DNA from: Lagopus muta
Taxonomy: Eukaryota > Chordata > Aves > Galliformes > Phasianidae
Reading direction: 5' to 3'
Length of the DNA stretch: 64,000 nt
Assembly (NCBI RefSeq): GCF_023343835.1
Contig: NC_064437.1
Span: 52,588,972-52,652,971, forward strand
Shown here: piece by piece, positions 10,836 through 22,845 of the stretch
Numbering within the stretch: position 1 is the first letter of the stretch
Layout of the letters: each line of letters begins with the position of its first letter
Translations under genes and position numbers: made by a program
Notes under the pieces: model-generated
What the model saw: the letters and a program-made list of their open reading frames with translations, nothing else
Databases searched by the model: none
What the model was told of the DNA's origin: nothing

Positions 10836-11639
10836 CGGTGTTTCCTTTGAAAGGTTTGGGGGACATGCAGGTGGTAGCAATATGGGCTTATGGTACAGAG
10901 AAGGATGGAGTAGCACTAAAGTGGTGGGATATCAGTGTCCCCTCCTGCTCGCCACATTTCAGGACTACATGCAGCAAACAGGCCAGGTGGGCCCAAGGCT
11001 CATAGAAAACTGGGTCTCTTGTTGCAACCCATGGTTTATCCCTGAGTTTCTGGTATCCCTGCAGCCACAGATGGATGGCCGTGGAGGTCAGCAATCTGTG
11101 CAATGCCACATCGGGCCTGTGGTCCCCAGGCGCATGGGCTGTGCGGAAGGCAGCACGCCCTACTTAGTGAAGGGTGAAGGCAGCCAAGGGACTTAGTGGG
11201 AAGGGGCCACTGCTGGAGGCACTGACGCCTGTCTGGCTGCTGGGACACCCCGGTGGCCCCATCCCAGGCCATCCCCATTGCCCGGCACTGTGCCACGGGG
11301 CTGTTTGGGCCTAGGCGCCCTTCTGCAAACATCCCTGCCCCGCGCACCCGCCCTGCTGACGGCAGGGAAAAGACGGAGCCGTGTCCTTGCGCCGACCTTC
11401 GGCTGACCTTCCAGTAACGCTCAAGAAACCCTCGGAAAGGCTTTCTCATTGTGCAGCCCCAGGGTTTCCAGGGAATTAGTCAGCAGGCTGGAATTGTGCT
11501 CTGTGTATGTGACCCCCCCCCGCTACCCCCGCCTCTCCCATCGCTGGAGCCGGACCGGTCCAAGAGATATGTTGCCAGGGTGACAGCGAGGTGTGATGGA
11601 TGGACAGAGAGTGGCTGCGGAGTGGCAGGGCCGCTGGTC

Positions 11640-11960
11640 AGTAACCCAGGGCTGTGTTTATAAGAAGGAAGAGGCTGTTTCCTGGAGCTAACATAATGCA
11701 GCTCTAAAAAAGGCAGGGGAAATACATCATGCGAGGGGAGCGCTGCCTGGGAGGGGAGGGCCGCTGGGGAGCCCAGCAGCACCGCCAGCCCGCAGGTCAA
11801 GGTGCCTTTGACAGGGCCTTTTTTATAGGCCATTTGCGTGAGAGTTCGCTGCTGTTTCTCTGCAGCCCTGACAGCGGCTCAAGGCCCGACCGGGGCTCGG
11901 GGAGGGCCTCATCTCCACCACCGCTTTCCAGCCCTGCAACACGGGACCTGCTGATTTATT
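11640..11960. promoter_or_regulatory. AT-rich block, candidate conserved noncoding element
   Basis: This contains TTTATAAGAAGGAAGAGGC, TAACATAATGCAGCTCT and CCTTTTTTATAGGCCATTTG, plus an ETS-like TTTCCTGGA, in unique sequence. It looks selectively retained relative to the surrounding GC-richer DNA. This is a judgement by eye only. Confidence 0.25.
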
Positions 11961-12817
11961 TGGAAAATAAATAACACTCGCTGACCATTGTTCACAGTGA
12001 CAGACTCCCTGTGAGCAGGCGGAGGTGTGGGGAACGAGGGGATGGCCTGCAGGTCCCGTCCCAGCCGGGCGATGCTCCCAGCTCCAGTCCCTGGGGCATC
12101 TCCTACAGGGATAGAGGTGAGGGGACATCTCCCCTCCTGCCCCAAACTCAGCGCTACTGTCTTTTGCTGCCCCACAGGTGTGTGAGTTCCCCATGCTGTG
12201 ACAGCAGTGGGGCCGTCCCCATACCCTGTGTCACCTCCCAAGCCACGGCTGTGTTCCCCTAAGTCCGATCCCTCTGTCCCACCTCATGCAGGATGGGCTC
12301 CGAGCTCCTTTTCTGCAGCTCTCCTGAAGGCTTCGGTGAGGCTGACAAGAATCTCAGAAATTGGCCTCTGAATTTTCGTTTTCCATGCAAGAAAAATTTG
12401 AATTCAGTGTTCCAGAAAGGAACCTTGCAAATCAAACCAATCAATCAATCAGTCTGACTGTAATTCACACCGCTTTTCTGTGTAGGTGCGAATTCTATTC
12501 TATTCTGGTACAGATCTTTTTTTTAAATCATTTTTTATTCTTTTGTTTTCCTATTATTTTATCCTTCTAGCCCTGTAATAACCAAGCAAGCAATATCACA
12601 TTGAGGATTTTTCTTTTCTCCTTTCCATGAGCACTAGTGCTTAGAAAAGTGAAGACAAGATGAGAAAACGGGAGGAAATCTCGTGGGGACGCAGGGTGTT
12701 CTGCTGTCAGCTCCAGGGCTGGGAAGAAGCAGGAGACAATGGAAGCATGAAAGCGTCCACTTTTTGGGTCGGCTTTCTGATTTATGAAAATGAAATTTAA
12801 ACAATCTTTGAGGTATT

Positions 12818-12949
12818 TTTTTGTTTGTTTGCTTTTGTTTTTGTTTTTGCTTTTTGTAATATGCCAGAGGGGGAACAAAGAAAGAAAGAGAGAAAGAAAG
12901 AAAGAGAGAAAGAGAGAAAGGAAGGAAAGAAGAAAGGAAGAAAGAAAAG
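12818..12949. repeat. (GTTTTT)n then (GAAA)n/(GGAA)n microsatellite
   Basis: A GTTTTT-type tract (about 12818-12846) is followed by a purine-only GAAA/GAGA/GGAA tract (about 12875-12949). The Lys/Glu/Arg-rich plus frame and the Phe/Leu/Ser-rich minus frame here are translations of the repeat, not genes. Confidence 0.9.
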
Positions 12950-15624
12950 CTCCTGTTTGCCACAGAATAGGTTTCAATTAATTTCATTTTAGGCAAGAAA
13001 ATTTTCAGTAATTTTCACAGCTTATTTCTCGCACTGTTAGTAATAATAATTCTACCTTGACATAGTGATTAAAATTCTAATTTTCTGCCTTTCCAGAAAT
13101 TATCTGGGTTCAGACGTTGTCCTCACTGCTGTGGGAGTAATTCTTTCTTCCAAGTTTTGGAAGCCTGGTTTTTTGGAGCCTGGTTTTTGGCTCAAGGTTT
13201 TGCTTTTCCCTTTTTCTTCGGAGGAGTGTTATGTCTTCAGCACTGCTCAGACTTCCCTCATTCACACGAGCACTGTGTTGTGCACAAATTCCTCCCTGCG
13301 TTTTTAAACTCATTTATTAAGCTGCAAACGGTTTTTGTTTTGTTTTGTTTTTGCAACCCCACCTGATTTCTCTCTGGAAACTTTTCTAAAAAAGCATTTG
13401 GTGAATATTTGTATATTTAACATTTGCATTGTTCGAAGTGACTTGTAGCGTTGCGTTCTCTCGCCCTCTTTCAGTTCCAGTCAGCGCTCTCATGCTCACA
13501 TTGGAACGCGCTTGCAGCTTAGATTTTATGCAGCTGTATTGAACGGCTTGCAACAACAACAAAAAATCCATACTGTTGACTTCCTCAGTTTGCCGACATC
13601 CATTACTGCTCTGTGCTGGGGATGGGCTGCACCCAGCAGCCCTGTGGCCAGGCTTTTGCGAAGCATGGTTTATTCCCTGTGGTTTATTTCCCAGGCTTCC
13701 AGGAGTGCTGCTTCCCCGAATCCCGCCCCATGGATGTGGGGGAGCGAGGCTGCAGGGCTCATCTCATCCTCCCGGCACTGCAGATTAAGGCCGCCCAGCT
13801 CCTCTGCGAGCTTCCCCAGGTGGCCATGATATTTCTAAAGGACTCGTCCCCATGCCACAGTAAGCTCATTAGCTAATTCCCTTATTACACAGCACCAAGT
13901 GAAGCATGTGTGTTTGGGTTTGCAGGCAGCCCCCTCTCGCCTTCCCCTCCAGCTTGCCACACTCCCTTCCCTTTGTTTTAACCAGGAAGGCGGGTTTCTG
14001 AGAGTCCCCTTGGCTCAGCCATTTTGGGCGGGTGCTCATCCCGCCCTTGCTGTTCCAGGGGGCTGCAGAGCAGGCAGGACCCTGCTTGCCTAGTGTTTTG
14101 CCTCCACCAGTGTGGTTTTGAGGCCCGTTTGCTTTGCCGTGTCTGTGTCAGAGCCATGCCACAGGTTTGGTTCAGACAAAGGGAGGCTTTCCCAGGAAGG
14201 AGGTTATGGTTTGGAGCTCAGCTCAGCAGGACGAGCAGTGCTCTTTGTACAGCCCTCTATTTGGGGAGGGTCCCTGAGGTCTCATAGCACATTGGCAGAG
14301 TGATGCCAAGCCCTGATCCCACCGGATGCACTCGCCACCACCGAGCCTCTCACCCCCAAACACGGGGAGCCCATGGGGCTTCTTCCCTTGCTGCCTGCCC
14401 CGGGAGGAGCCCGGTCACAACCCCATCCCGGGGAAGAAGGATGGACCCAACATCCCACCCTCTTCCTTCTGGGGGGCCACACACCACAAGGTCCACCTCG
14501 CGCCGGCGCTTTCCGGCCCTCTGTGAGAATGTACCGTTTGTGGCTCCTTCATTGACTTTGAAGAATGTCCCTTTATTCACAATGTTATTTCCTTTAATCA
14601 CTGTGGGGTTGCAGGAAATCTTCTTGGAAAATTATTTCAGATTGGCTGGAATTGCTGTATGGTCGCAGGGATGGAAAACTCACTTGAACTTGTTTTCATT
14701 TTACCCTAAAAAGTCACTGTCCCCAGAAGTTTCAGATGAATTTGGATAAACATGTGAGTTCCGAGGATTTTGTTGTTGTTGAGCAGTTTTCTTCCTTTTT
14801 TTTTCTTCCCCCAGTGAACCTCTGTATCTTTCCAAGTTCCTGAGCTTTACTCAAGACCAGAGGTGCAGAGTCAAAGGAAAAAAGGGACATTTGCATAAAC
14901 AGATTGAAGGCAGGCAAATACATCATTAAGGGACGCAACATGTGAGTGGAGATAAAGAGATAAGTGATAGTTTTGTCCATCAGCTAAGAGCCACATCAAC
15001 TGGATTTTCTTCTACTTGAGGATATCTATGCTTGGATGAAATAGATGTGCCAAATCTCATTGTCTGTGGGACTTTAGTCTCGTTCCTGTGTGAGATTGAC
15101 ACAAGCAAGGTCTAGGTGAACATTATCTAGACGGATGTGGGGCTACATAGGCTGGAGAGCACTCAGAAGAGCAATTATTTGTGCTCTGACACTGGTAGAG
15201 ACCTAGCAGTGGATCTAGTGCTAGCCAAGGCTTTCATCAATGGTTGTCATTAAGCAGCACCAATCTGGTAGGGCCTGCAAGAATGCAGTTCAGCCTTTCG
15301 TGACAAATTGAAAGAAAACTATTGATACAAACAAAATAAGGCTTTTCTATGAGTTGGAAAAAAAAAATCAACTGCACACCCACTGGCTGGGAATTGAGCT
15401 TGTTCTGTGGGAAAGTAGCTGGAGGTGACAGTGGGACCCAAGGGGAGCACGAGCCAGCAGCGTCTTGCTGAGTGAGAAGAGCAGCCTCAGACTGGGGCAC
15501 ATAAATAAGGTGTCTGTGGGACACCTGATGTGATCCTGCTGCACTCAGAGTGTCAGCCTAAGTGCCTGTTCCCACTTCGGGCTGAGTGTTTCAAGTCGTG
15601 GTTCTGGGAGAAAGCCCAGGGAGG

Positions 15625-16012
15625 AACACGGGTGATCAGAAATGCAGAAAACATGACATACTGGAGGAGGCTGAAGGACCAGGGCAGCTTAGTATCAAGA
15701 AGAGACGACTGTAGGGAAATAAGATAAAAGTCTTCAAATGCATGAGGCACAGCTACAAAGCGAGAGATAATAGGATATTCCTTGTTTTCAGGGTGGAAAG
15801 AACAAGGAACCATGGGCTCACCCTGCAATGACAGCAGCAAAGGAGAATTGAAACTCGTTTTTCTTGGGAGCCGTCTTCAGCACTAGCGGCTTCTTGTAGT
15901 TTAGACAAAACTCCACCAGGAAGGGTTTGCCTCCTTTGGCGGCAGGCAGACAGGCTGGGTGAACTTTCAAGGGCCTCCTAGGCTTATATTTTATGATTCT
16001 GTGAATACAGAT
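15625..16012 (+). mobile_element. Old CR1 LINE 3' fragment (plus orientation)
   Basis: The segment parallels the end of CR1 ORF2 and its 3' UTR: GTGATCAGAAATGC, GGAGGCTGAAGGACCAGGGC, AAGTCTTCAAATGCATGAGG, CAGGGTGGAAAGAACAAGG, then CTCCACCAGGAAGGGTTTGC, GGGCCTCCTAGGC and the terminal TTTTATGATTCTGTGAATAC. It is much more diverged than the copy at 56665, hence older, and the 5' limit is uncertain. Confidence 0.65.
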
Positions 16013-16149
16013 ACTAGAAAGAGATCATTTTGCCTCTAGCCAGTCTATTCAGGACGGGTCCTTGCCAGGTGTGTTTTTCTTCAGCGGTGGATGTCGTCCA
16101 GGTTTTCCATAATCTCCACCAGCATTTTTGTTATTTACTCCTAAGCGCT

Positions 16150-16192
16150 TCTTTTTTTTTTTTTCTTTTTCTTTTTCTTTTCCATTTTCTTT
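16150..16192. repeat. T/C-rich low-complexity tract
   Basis: A run of T interrupted by single C (TTTTTCTTTTTCTTTTCC type). Confidence 0.75.
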
Positions 16193-17348
16193 TCCAAATC
16201 CAATCTTTTGCCCATTTCTGTACACCCCCTGGAAGGTCATATGTGCTGTGCACTCCTCAGCGAGCCACGCACAGAGAGACCTTCTCTTCCGATCCAGCTG
16301 ATCGTGCACCTACATGTGGGATCCAGGAGCACCCCGTCTTGCTGATGAGTCTGCTGACAGACCTGCAGTGCTGTGAGCTCATGTCCAGCTCGTGGTTTCC
16401 CTCCCTCCGCACAGCCTTGGGTTGGTGTTTTGGTGTTTGTCAAACAGGACGAGCAGCGGTCCCCCCCCCCTCACCCCCCCAATCTGCAGGCCCACAGATG
16501 TCTATGTTTCGTGTTTACGCTGAGTTCATGCAATGTGAATTTCTGTGCGCCTACAAGAAACATGATATATTTTTACTCGCAATGTTTAAGATCAGAGTTA
16601 GTCATTCAATCACCTATTCGGATCTCCCCGAGCGCCGCGTCGTGTTACTCTTTTGGGATCCGAATAATGTGGGTTTTTGCTCATGTACAAAAGCACGTGG
16701 TCTGGAGAAGCGAGGGAGCTCAGGGTTTTATCTTACTGAAGGACGGATGTTAATCCACCGGCTAATCAGCATCGCTTAGAAAATGTACGTCTTATTTCTT
16801 ATGCGGCTTTGTCTGGCTTTTAATTTCCAGCCATTGATTTTTTCTTCTGCCTTTTTGGCTGGAATAAAAACACTTTGGCACACAGTATTTTCTTACTATC
16901 AGAGCACTTGTGCATAGCAGTCAAATTTCTAAAGCTTTTTTAAGAGGAAAACAGGTCGAGCTTGATTCTGTCACTGTGGGGTGCGTTCTCCTGCTCTGGT
17001 GTCTTTTCCATGGCTGTTTTCTGCACCCTCTCTCATTTCACAGAATAATTTTGGCCTTGGGAGCTTTGGCAGTAAAGCCTGCTGGTCAGGCCTCTGTCAG
17101 CCAAATTTTGGGAACGTCTGAAGATGGAGATGTCGTGGTCTCCCTGGGCCCCTGCGCTCTCAGCTTTTAACCCACGTGCTCCCTGCTTCCAGCCTGTACC
17201 TTCCCAGTCTGGCTAGAGGGTACTATGGGAGACTGAAAAAAGGTGAAGGGAAACCACGTCTTCATTTCTGCCTTCTTCTGTACTTTTTAAAATGGGACAT
17301 CACACCAATCCCTGTTTTATATCCATGCTTTAGTCTCATGTCCAAACC

Positions 17349-17372
17349 TTTTTTTTTTTTTTTTTTTTTTTT
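17349..17372. repeat. Poly-T tract (T24)
   Basis: Twenty-four T followed by AATTTTC. No retroposon body is recognisable beside it. Confidence 0.85.
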
Positions 17373-18159
17373 AATTTTCAAGCAAGAATTCCTGAGAAGC
17401 TCCTATTAAGACAGCTAGGGGCTAATAACATTGTCACCATATATGGTGCATTTCACCCTCAGTTTGTGTGTGGCTCTATGGGGGAGCACTGCAGTGCACT
17501 CTCTGCAGTTCAGCTATCTCCAGTCCAAGGGAGCCAGCCCTGCTCCGCAGACAGGTACACTTTGGCCAGGCCCCTGCTTGGCCTTTACTGTGACATCAGA
17601 ACTAGGTGTGCTCGGTCTGCGCCATGCTAGCACTTCTGTGCTTTGACACATTGCATTTCAAAGGTCTGCTTGCAAGGAGGTGCGTGTTATCTGCAAGTCT
17701 GGCCAAAAGACTTGGTGCTGCAGTGCACCAGGAACCTGCAGCTCTGGAGAACGTGCCATTTTGGTGTTGTGTTCACAAAGCAAAAATCTTTGCCAAAGTC
17801 TAGAAAATGGCTTAGGAAGTGCCACCATTACATCCCAGCCGCTGGCCCTACTCAGTTTGCTTTCTCATTCTTTCTGTCCGCAGCCATCCCAGCTGGGACA
17901 TTCCTGTTCTTGGATGTGGGCGAGCTGTGGGCTATTGCAGAGCTGATGGTGATGTGTACCAGGTGCCAGCAGGTCCTAGCTCCAGAGTGAAGCACATCCC
18001 CAGGTGCCAGCCCCATCAGCAGGACGGTGCCAGGACACTGCTGCATGTCTCCCAGCACAGAGACCTGCCCGAATGTGCTGGGGGTCTTAGTGGCCAGGCA
18101 GGGACAGACCCGGTGCTTCCAGGTCCCCTCTCATGACATCCGCCGAGTCCCCTTCACGC

Positions 18160-18320
18160 ACTCATCTTGTCATTCTATCCAAAACAATTATGGAAGGCTT
18201 GTTGTTTTTGGCACGGCCCTTTATTTACAAATCCCATCCTGCTTATAGCTCATGGTTTCATTATCCTCTAGATGTTTATAGAGCTCCTTTTCTTAATATT
18301 TGTGCCATTATTTTACTAGG
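18160..18320. promoter_or_regulatory. AT-rich block, candidate conserved noncoding element
   Basis: A compact AT-rich block of about 160 bases (ATTATGGAAGGCTTG, CCTTTATTTACAAATCCC, AGCTCATGGTTTCATTATCC, TTAATATTTGTGCCATTATT) lies between GC-richer flanks. It has no coding potential and matches no repeat I know. Confidence 0.25.
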
Positions 18321-18734
18321 GACCCGGGTGAGACTTTCCAGACAGCGATTATCTGGCTCATCCTTTCCCCCCACCAGCTCTCTCTGGAGAAGCGCACGTT
18401 CTCGGGCTGCCATCCCAGCCCTGCGTGCCCTCTGTGCTATACCTGCCACACTGATGCCTTCCAGCTCCCTGTCACCAGCTCTCCCGGCTCCCAGGACTGG
18501 GGCCCGGTGGGTGTCCCTGGCCGTGGGAGCAGCCCCTCAGGGTTTTGGCTGGCAGAGGGACGTGTCCTGGGAAGGCAGCGCCAGCACTGGGATGTGGGAC
18601 ATTTGCATGGCACAGAGGTGGGTCGCTGGTTGTGCTGAGCGTGGCTCTGATGCTCGCTCCTGCCCGTGGGCTGTCTGTCACAGGGTCCTGCTTAACCTTC
18701 TCTGCCACAATATCTCGCAGCCTTTAATCTGTTT

Positions 18735-18800
18735 ATCCTTGTAACCCTGCGATGAGGTAAAGGAGAGTTATCCTCATTTCAGAGGTAGGGAACTAAAGGG
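18735..18800 (+). mobile_element. Probable MIR/CORE-type SINE fossil
   Basis: The segment TGTAACCCTGCGATGAGGTA ... TTATCCTCATTTCAGAGGTA ... GGGAACTAAAGG follows the MIR core region (consensus, from memory, AACCCTGTGAGGTAG ... TTATCCCCATTTTACAGATG ... AGGAAACTGAGG). About 65 bases are recognisable. Such copies date from early amniotes and are rare in birds. Confidence 0.55.
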
Positions 18801-21639
18801 AGCCTTTTCAAATGCAAATCAGTGTTTAATGATGCAGAGATAAAGATTTAAAAAACACGCCTGAGACAACAGGCATGACGCTGTAACTGAGCTGGCTGCT
18901 TCTGCAAATCCCATTAAGCGCCTCTGCCTTTTCCAGCTTTTGCTGTCCCAGGGCAGTGCTGGCAGAGGGGCAGGGTGTGCGGTGCCAGGCAGGGAGATAC
19001 CGGAGATGCCAGCTGCGGAGGTGCAGAAGCAGAGGTTCGGCTCCACTGGGTGCACCAAAGTGCCAGCTGGCACACAGCCCTCAGAGTGGTGCAAAGCCCA
19101 CTCTGAACTGCACAAGTGCACGAGATACTCCACTGCACATAGGAATGAAAGCTAAAGCAAGTTTGCACTGCAAGTGCAGGTATAGAAATGGAAGGTGGGG
19201 AATACAGGTGAGCATCTGCTTTGCTGAGCTCTAGTGTCTGGAAGAGGGGGAGGGCTGTGGATGGTTGGACCCAGGAATGCTGTGCCTTTGATTATGCAGT
19301 GTGCATGTGCTCTCTGTCCATGCAATGCAGGCAGCACTGCACATGCTGCACTGCTAAATGGAGAGTGAGCAATAGCCATGCTGCAGGTCAGGCATGCTCT
19401 TACCATGCAGGTAGGAGCAATGACTGCCCCTGCCTGAGCAGCTGGTACCTGCAACAGATCTGATTGATACCTAAGACAGATCTGGTTAACAGCAGTGCCT
19501 TGGCTGCCGCACAGCGATGCTGCAGGAGGTGCTGGTGCTGCCACAGGGCTGGTGCAGGTCTCACTGCTGCTCCTGGGCAATTGTTGCTGTGCTTGTGGGA
19601 ATGCGGTGGCTCGGGCTGCGCAGAGGTCAGTGCCTTTGTCTTGCTGCAGGGAGTTTATCTCTGCGGATCTTGCCTGCTTTCCTGGGTCAGGCTTCACCTC
19701 CTCTGTTATCAGCAAATGCAGGAACAGCCCATTCCAGAGCCAGGCTGTGGCGGAACCTCTCGACCCCCTGGCAGTGGAGGCAGCTTTCACATCCCATCCC
19801 TCCCACAGGCACCGCCAAGCCTCAGGGGACAGAGATGGGACCCACAGGATCCATGGTCCCCATCCCATCCATGGCTGTGGGCAGCAGTGGTGCTGCATAT
19901 TCTGCATGGGTGCCTGCAAGAGGAGGCAGCAGGGCCTCCAGGGCCATCCCCAGCCTCACCTTCGCTGACTCTTCCACCCCAAATATATGGAGGGGACAGG
20001 TCCCAGCGGTACCAACTTCGTTTCCCCAGAGCACCCAGTCTCTGCACACCCTCCCCTTCCCAGCAGCTCCTGCTGCACCCCTCCAGCTGTCTCCAAAACT
20101 CAAACCATTAGCATTTCCTGTTCAAACATTTCCAATAAATAAATGAATGGAGACATCATGCCACAAGCCCGCAAGTGACCCAGAGGCGGGTCCGAGGCCG
20201 GGATGGACACGACCACCCAGCGCCCGACCCCCTGGCTGCATGCCAGTGCTGCCTTTGTTTGAATTCCCGTGTGAGTAAGCACTTGGCTGACGCCAGCCAA
20301 AACGCCATCAGAAATTATTTTTTGATATTAAATAAATTGTTTTCAGTAAATCTGCTCCTACATCAGAATTCAGAACCCACTCACAGCACCGGGCGCCCAG
20401 CGAGGCGCTGGGCTCCTGTTCCCTGTTCTCATCCTGATGGGGCAGAGTAATGCACGCTGTCCAGAGGGGACAGCTGGGACCGGCTGTGCCTCCATCCCCC
20501 CAACCCCAGCTGTGCGGAAGTCCATGCCTTGACACAGCAGTGGGGATGCTGGGGACCAATAGCTGTGTCTCTTCTGCACTCAGTCCTTTGCACTCTTAGG
20601 AAAACACCTCTAATGATGGCTTCGTTTTCTTGGTGGATCACGCAATGGCCATGGTCCTCAGGAGCACCAGTACCAGTGTGCCTCTGGTCTTAAATAGCAC
20701 TGGTGAACCTCTGGTGGTGCCCAGCAGTGGGAGAGCTTGAGTCCAGGCAAGCGGTGGATGTGCCCCATGTCCTTGCTGCCTGGTGTTAGACCCCAGTTTC
20801 CAGAGCAGGGAAGATAGCTTTGGAGCTAACCAAGCTCTTTCATGGTGTGGATTAAGAAAAATGACAGGAATATATCTTTCACTATTTTTTTATTATTAAT
20901 ATTTATATTTTGCTGAAGTCAGTACTTCCTGAAGGAACATGGTGTTTGGGAATTGAAGCAGGAGGTGGGGGCTGGGGAGTGCTCACATGTGCTCCAGAGA
21001 GACGAGTGGGTTTTGAGTGGGAGAAACCCCCCCAGGCTTCTTCCCCTGAGGCTGGGCAGCAGGAAACCTGTATGGCCACGGGCTGGGAGCCCTGAAAGCC
21101 CCCATCAGTGCCCCATGGTGGAGCCGGCAGTCCTGGCTGCCACGAGGGTCCGGTGCCATCAGCACTTGGGGGTGCTGACAGATGGACACGGGGATGATCT
21201 GGCTAGAAACTCCTAGTCCCACTTTATCTGCCCTTTGCCCTGCTCTCATCTCACACTCTCCATTTCCCCTGCTATCTTGTGTTCCTGTTCCCATGCCTCC
21301 CTGCTGCTTGGAGGGTGCCCCTCTCATGGACATGCACTTGCTCTGCTGCTTCATCCCAGAGCCCCCCAGAACTTACATGGATCACCTGGTGGGAGACACT
21401 TCAATACCCCCATCCCATGTCTGCACGCTGAGCAGGTGCCTGGAATGAGGCTCCATGGTGTTGCAGGTTGGGCTCTCCCCAAAAGATGCTGCCGTGTGCT
21501 GGGCACAAAGAAAGAGCACGCCATCCACACGGTTCTTATGCCATCACAGTCCCCTGTCGCTGCTTTGCACAGCCACTGCCCCCGCCGGGCAGGGGACGGG
21601 GGACGGGAGGGGGGGGAAGGGGGGGGGTTGGATCGTAGT

Positions 21640-21770
21640 TAATGTAGCTGCCCCTAAACGCACTGCCAGAGATCAGCTAATCTGATAATTACAGCAACAA
21701 AAGCCATTTAGACAAACCATGACCTGACCCCGGGAGCTTGGAATGAAAACATTTTACCCCCCTCTCTGTC
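21640..21770. promoter_or_regulatory. Candidate conserved noncoding element
   Basis: Unique sequence containing CAGCTAATCTGATAATTACA, GCAACAAAAGCCATTTAGAC and GCTTGGAATGAAAACATTTT follows a G-rich run (about 21594-21630). It has clustered homeodomain cores (CTAATC, TAATTA-type) and a GATA-type core. Function is inferred only. Confidence 0.3.
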
Positions 21771-21789
21771 TGAATCCTGCACTGAGAAA

Positions 21790-21999
21790 ACAGCTGGATG
21801 CGGAGGGAGGGAGGCTGGGAACGGGCGCGGTGCGCCGGGTATCTCGGGCACGGCACCGGGCTGCGGCAGGAAAGCGATTCCCGGGGCTCCCCGTGTTCAC
21901 GGGTGCAGGAGCTGTGCGCGCACTGAGGGGCTGAGCGCAGGGGGAGTGCCTACGTGCGGTGTGCGCCGCGGGCTGCGGGCACGGGGTGCAGCCTGCCCG
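21790..21999 (+). other. Small CpG-rich patch ending in a consensus splice donor
   Basis: A roughly 200-base CpG-rich segment ends at CCCG|GTGAGTGG (donor 22000-22001), about 1.9 kb upstream of the GOT1 start codon. It could be an upstream noncoding first exon of GOT1 or of a separate transcript, but no matching acceptor is identified. Confidence 0.2.
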
Positions 22000-22346
22000 G
22001 TGAGTGGCAGGTCATTGCGGGCTGTCACTCCGAGCAGAGCAGATGAAGGGCGGCTGCCCCGGGGCCCCCTCCCATGTTGCTCTTGCTTTTTCATGCATCT
22101 CGGTGGCACCCTCTGTGTGGGCTGGGGAGATGAAAGCGCAGGGCTGCGGGAATGCGGTGAGGCACAGCCGCCTGCTGCCCTGTGCCTGTCTCCCTCCTGC
22201 AGCTGCACCCAAGGGAACCCCACACTGTGTGGCTAGGGGCACCCACTGCTCCAGGGGTAGCTCCTGCTGGCCCCACACCACACCACTGTTGTGCTGCCTA
22301 CAGCTCCTGGTGAAGGGGAAACAGACAGAGCTCATCTGGGGAAAAC

Positions 22347-22365
22347 TTTTTTTTTTTTTTTTTTT
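22347..22365. repeat. Poly-T tract (T19)
   Basis: An uninterrupted T19 run after CTGGGGAAAAC. Confidence 0.85.
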
Positions 22366-22752
22366 GTCCTGCCCAGTGGCTTGACACAGCCAGCTTGGCA
22401 GTCAGCACCACCGTGCCTTCCTGACCTCCCTACATTGGGAAAGGGCTTGGCCCTGTCCCCAGATGTCCCAGTGCTTGGGTCAGGAACCAGTAAGAGCAGC
22501 AAAAGGCTGCCAGTCTCAGGGCTCCCCTGCACACTTCTGTCTGCTCCAGAAATAGGCAGCTCTCAGCAGCTGTGCTTAGCCTGACCCACCAACAGAGCAG
22601 GGCTCTATTCCTCCTGAACACCATAGTGGGCAGCCCCATTTGTCCCCCAGTGCCCATTTTCAGCAGTTGCTTCTCTTCTCATCACCACATCTTTGCTCAT
22701 CATTGCATTTAGCAGCATCCATAGCCCTTAAGAAGCCTGAGAGCCCTTTACC

Positions 22753-22845
22753 AGGTTATAGGGTAAGGGCTGAGGATATGAATAAGATTAGGGTTGAGAT
22801 TAGGGTTAGGAATAAGGTTAATGTTACGGTTACGATTAGGGTTTT
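22753..22845 (+). repeat. Degenerate interstitial telomere-like tract (TTAGGG)n
   Basis: About 90 bases are built from variants of TTAGGG, with exact TTAGGG at 22788-22793, 22800-22805 and 22836-22841 and close variants (TTAGGA, TTACGG, GGTTAATG, TATAGGG, AAGATTAGGG) between them. The Asn/Pro/Leu/Ile-rich minus frame over it is a translation of the repeat. It is too degenerate to be recent. Confidence 0.75.

Noticed and set aside
12567-12996. Phe/Leu/Ser-rich and Lys/Glu-rich frames
   Set aside because: They are translations of the GAAA and GTTTTT microsatellites.
15100-15240. Possible 5' extension of the old CR1 copy or another element
   Set aside because: I could not align it to any repeat consensus I remember, so the CR1 call starts at 15625.
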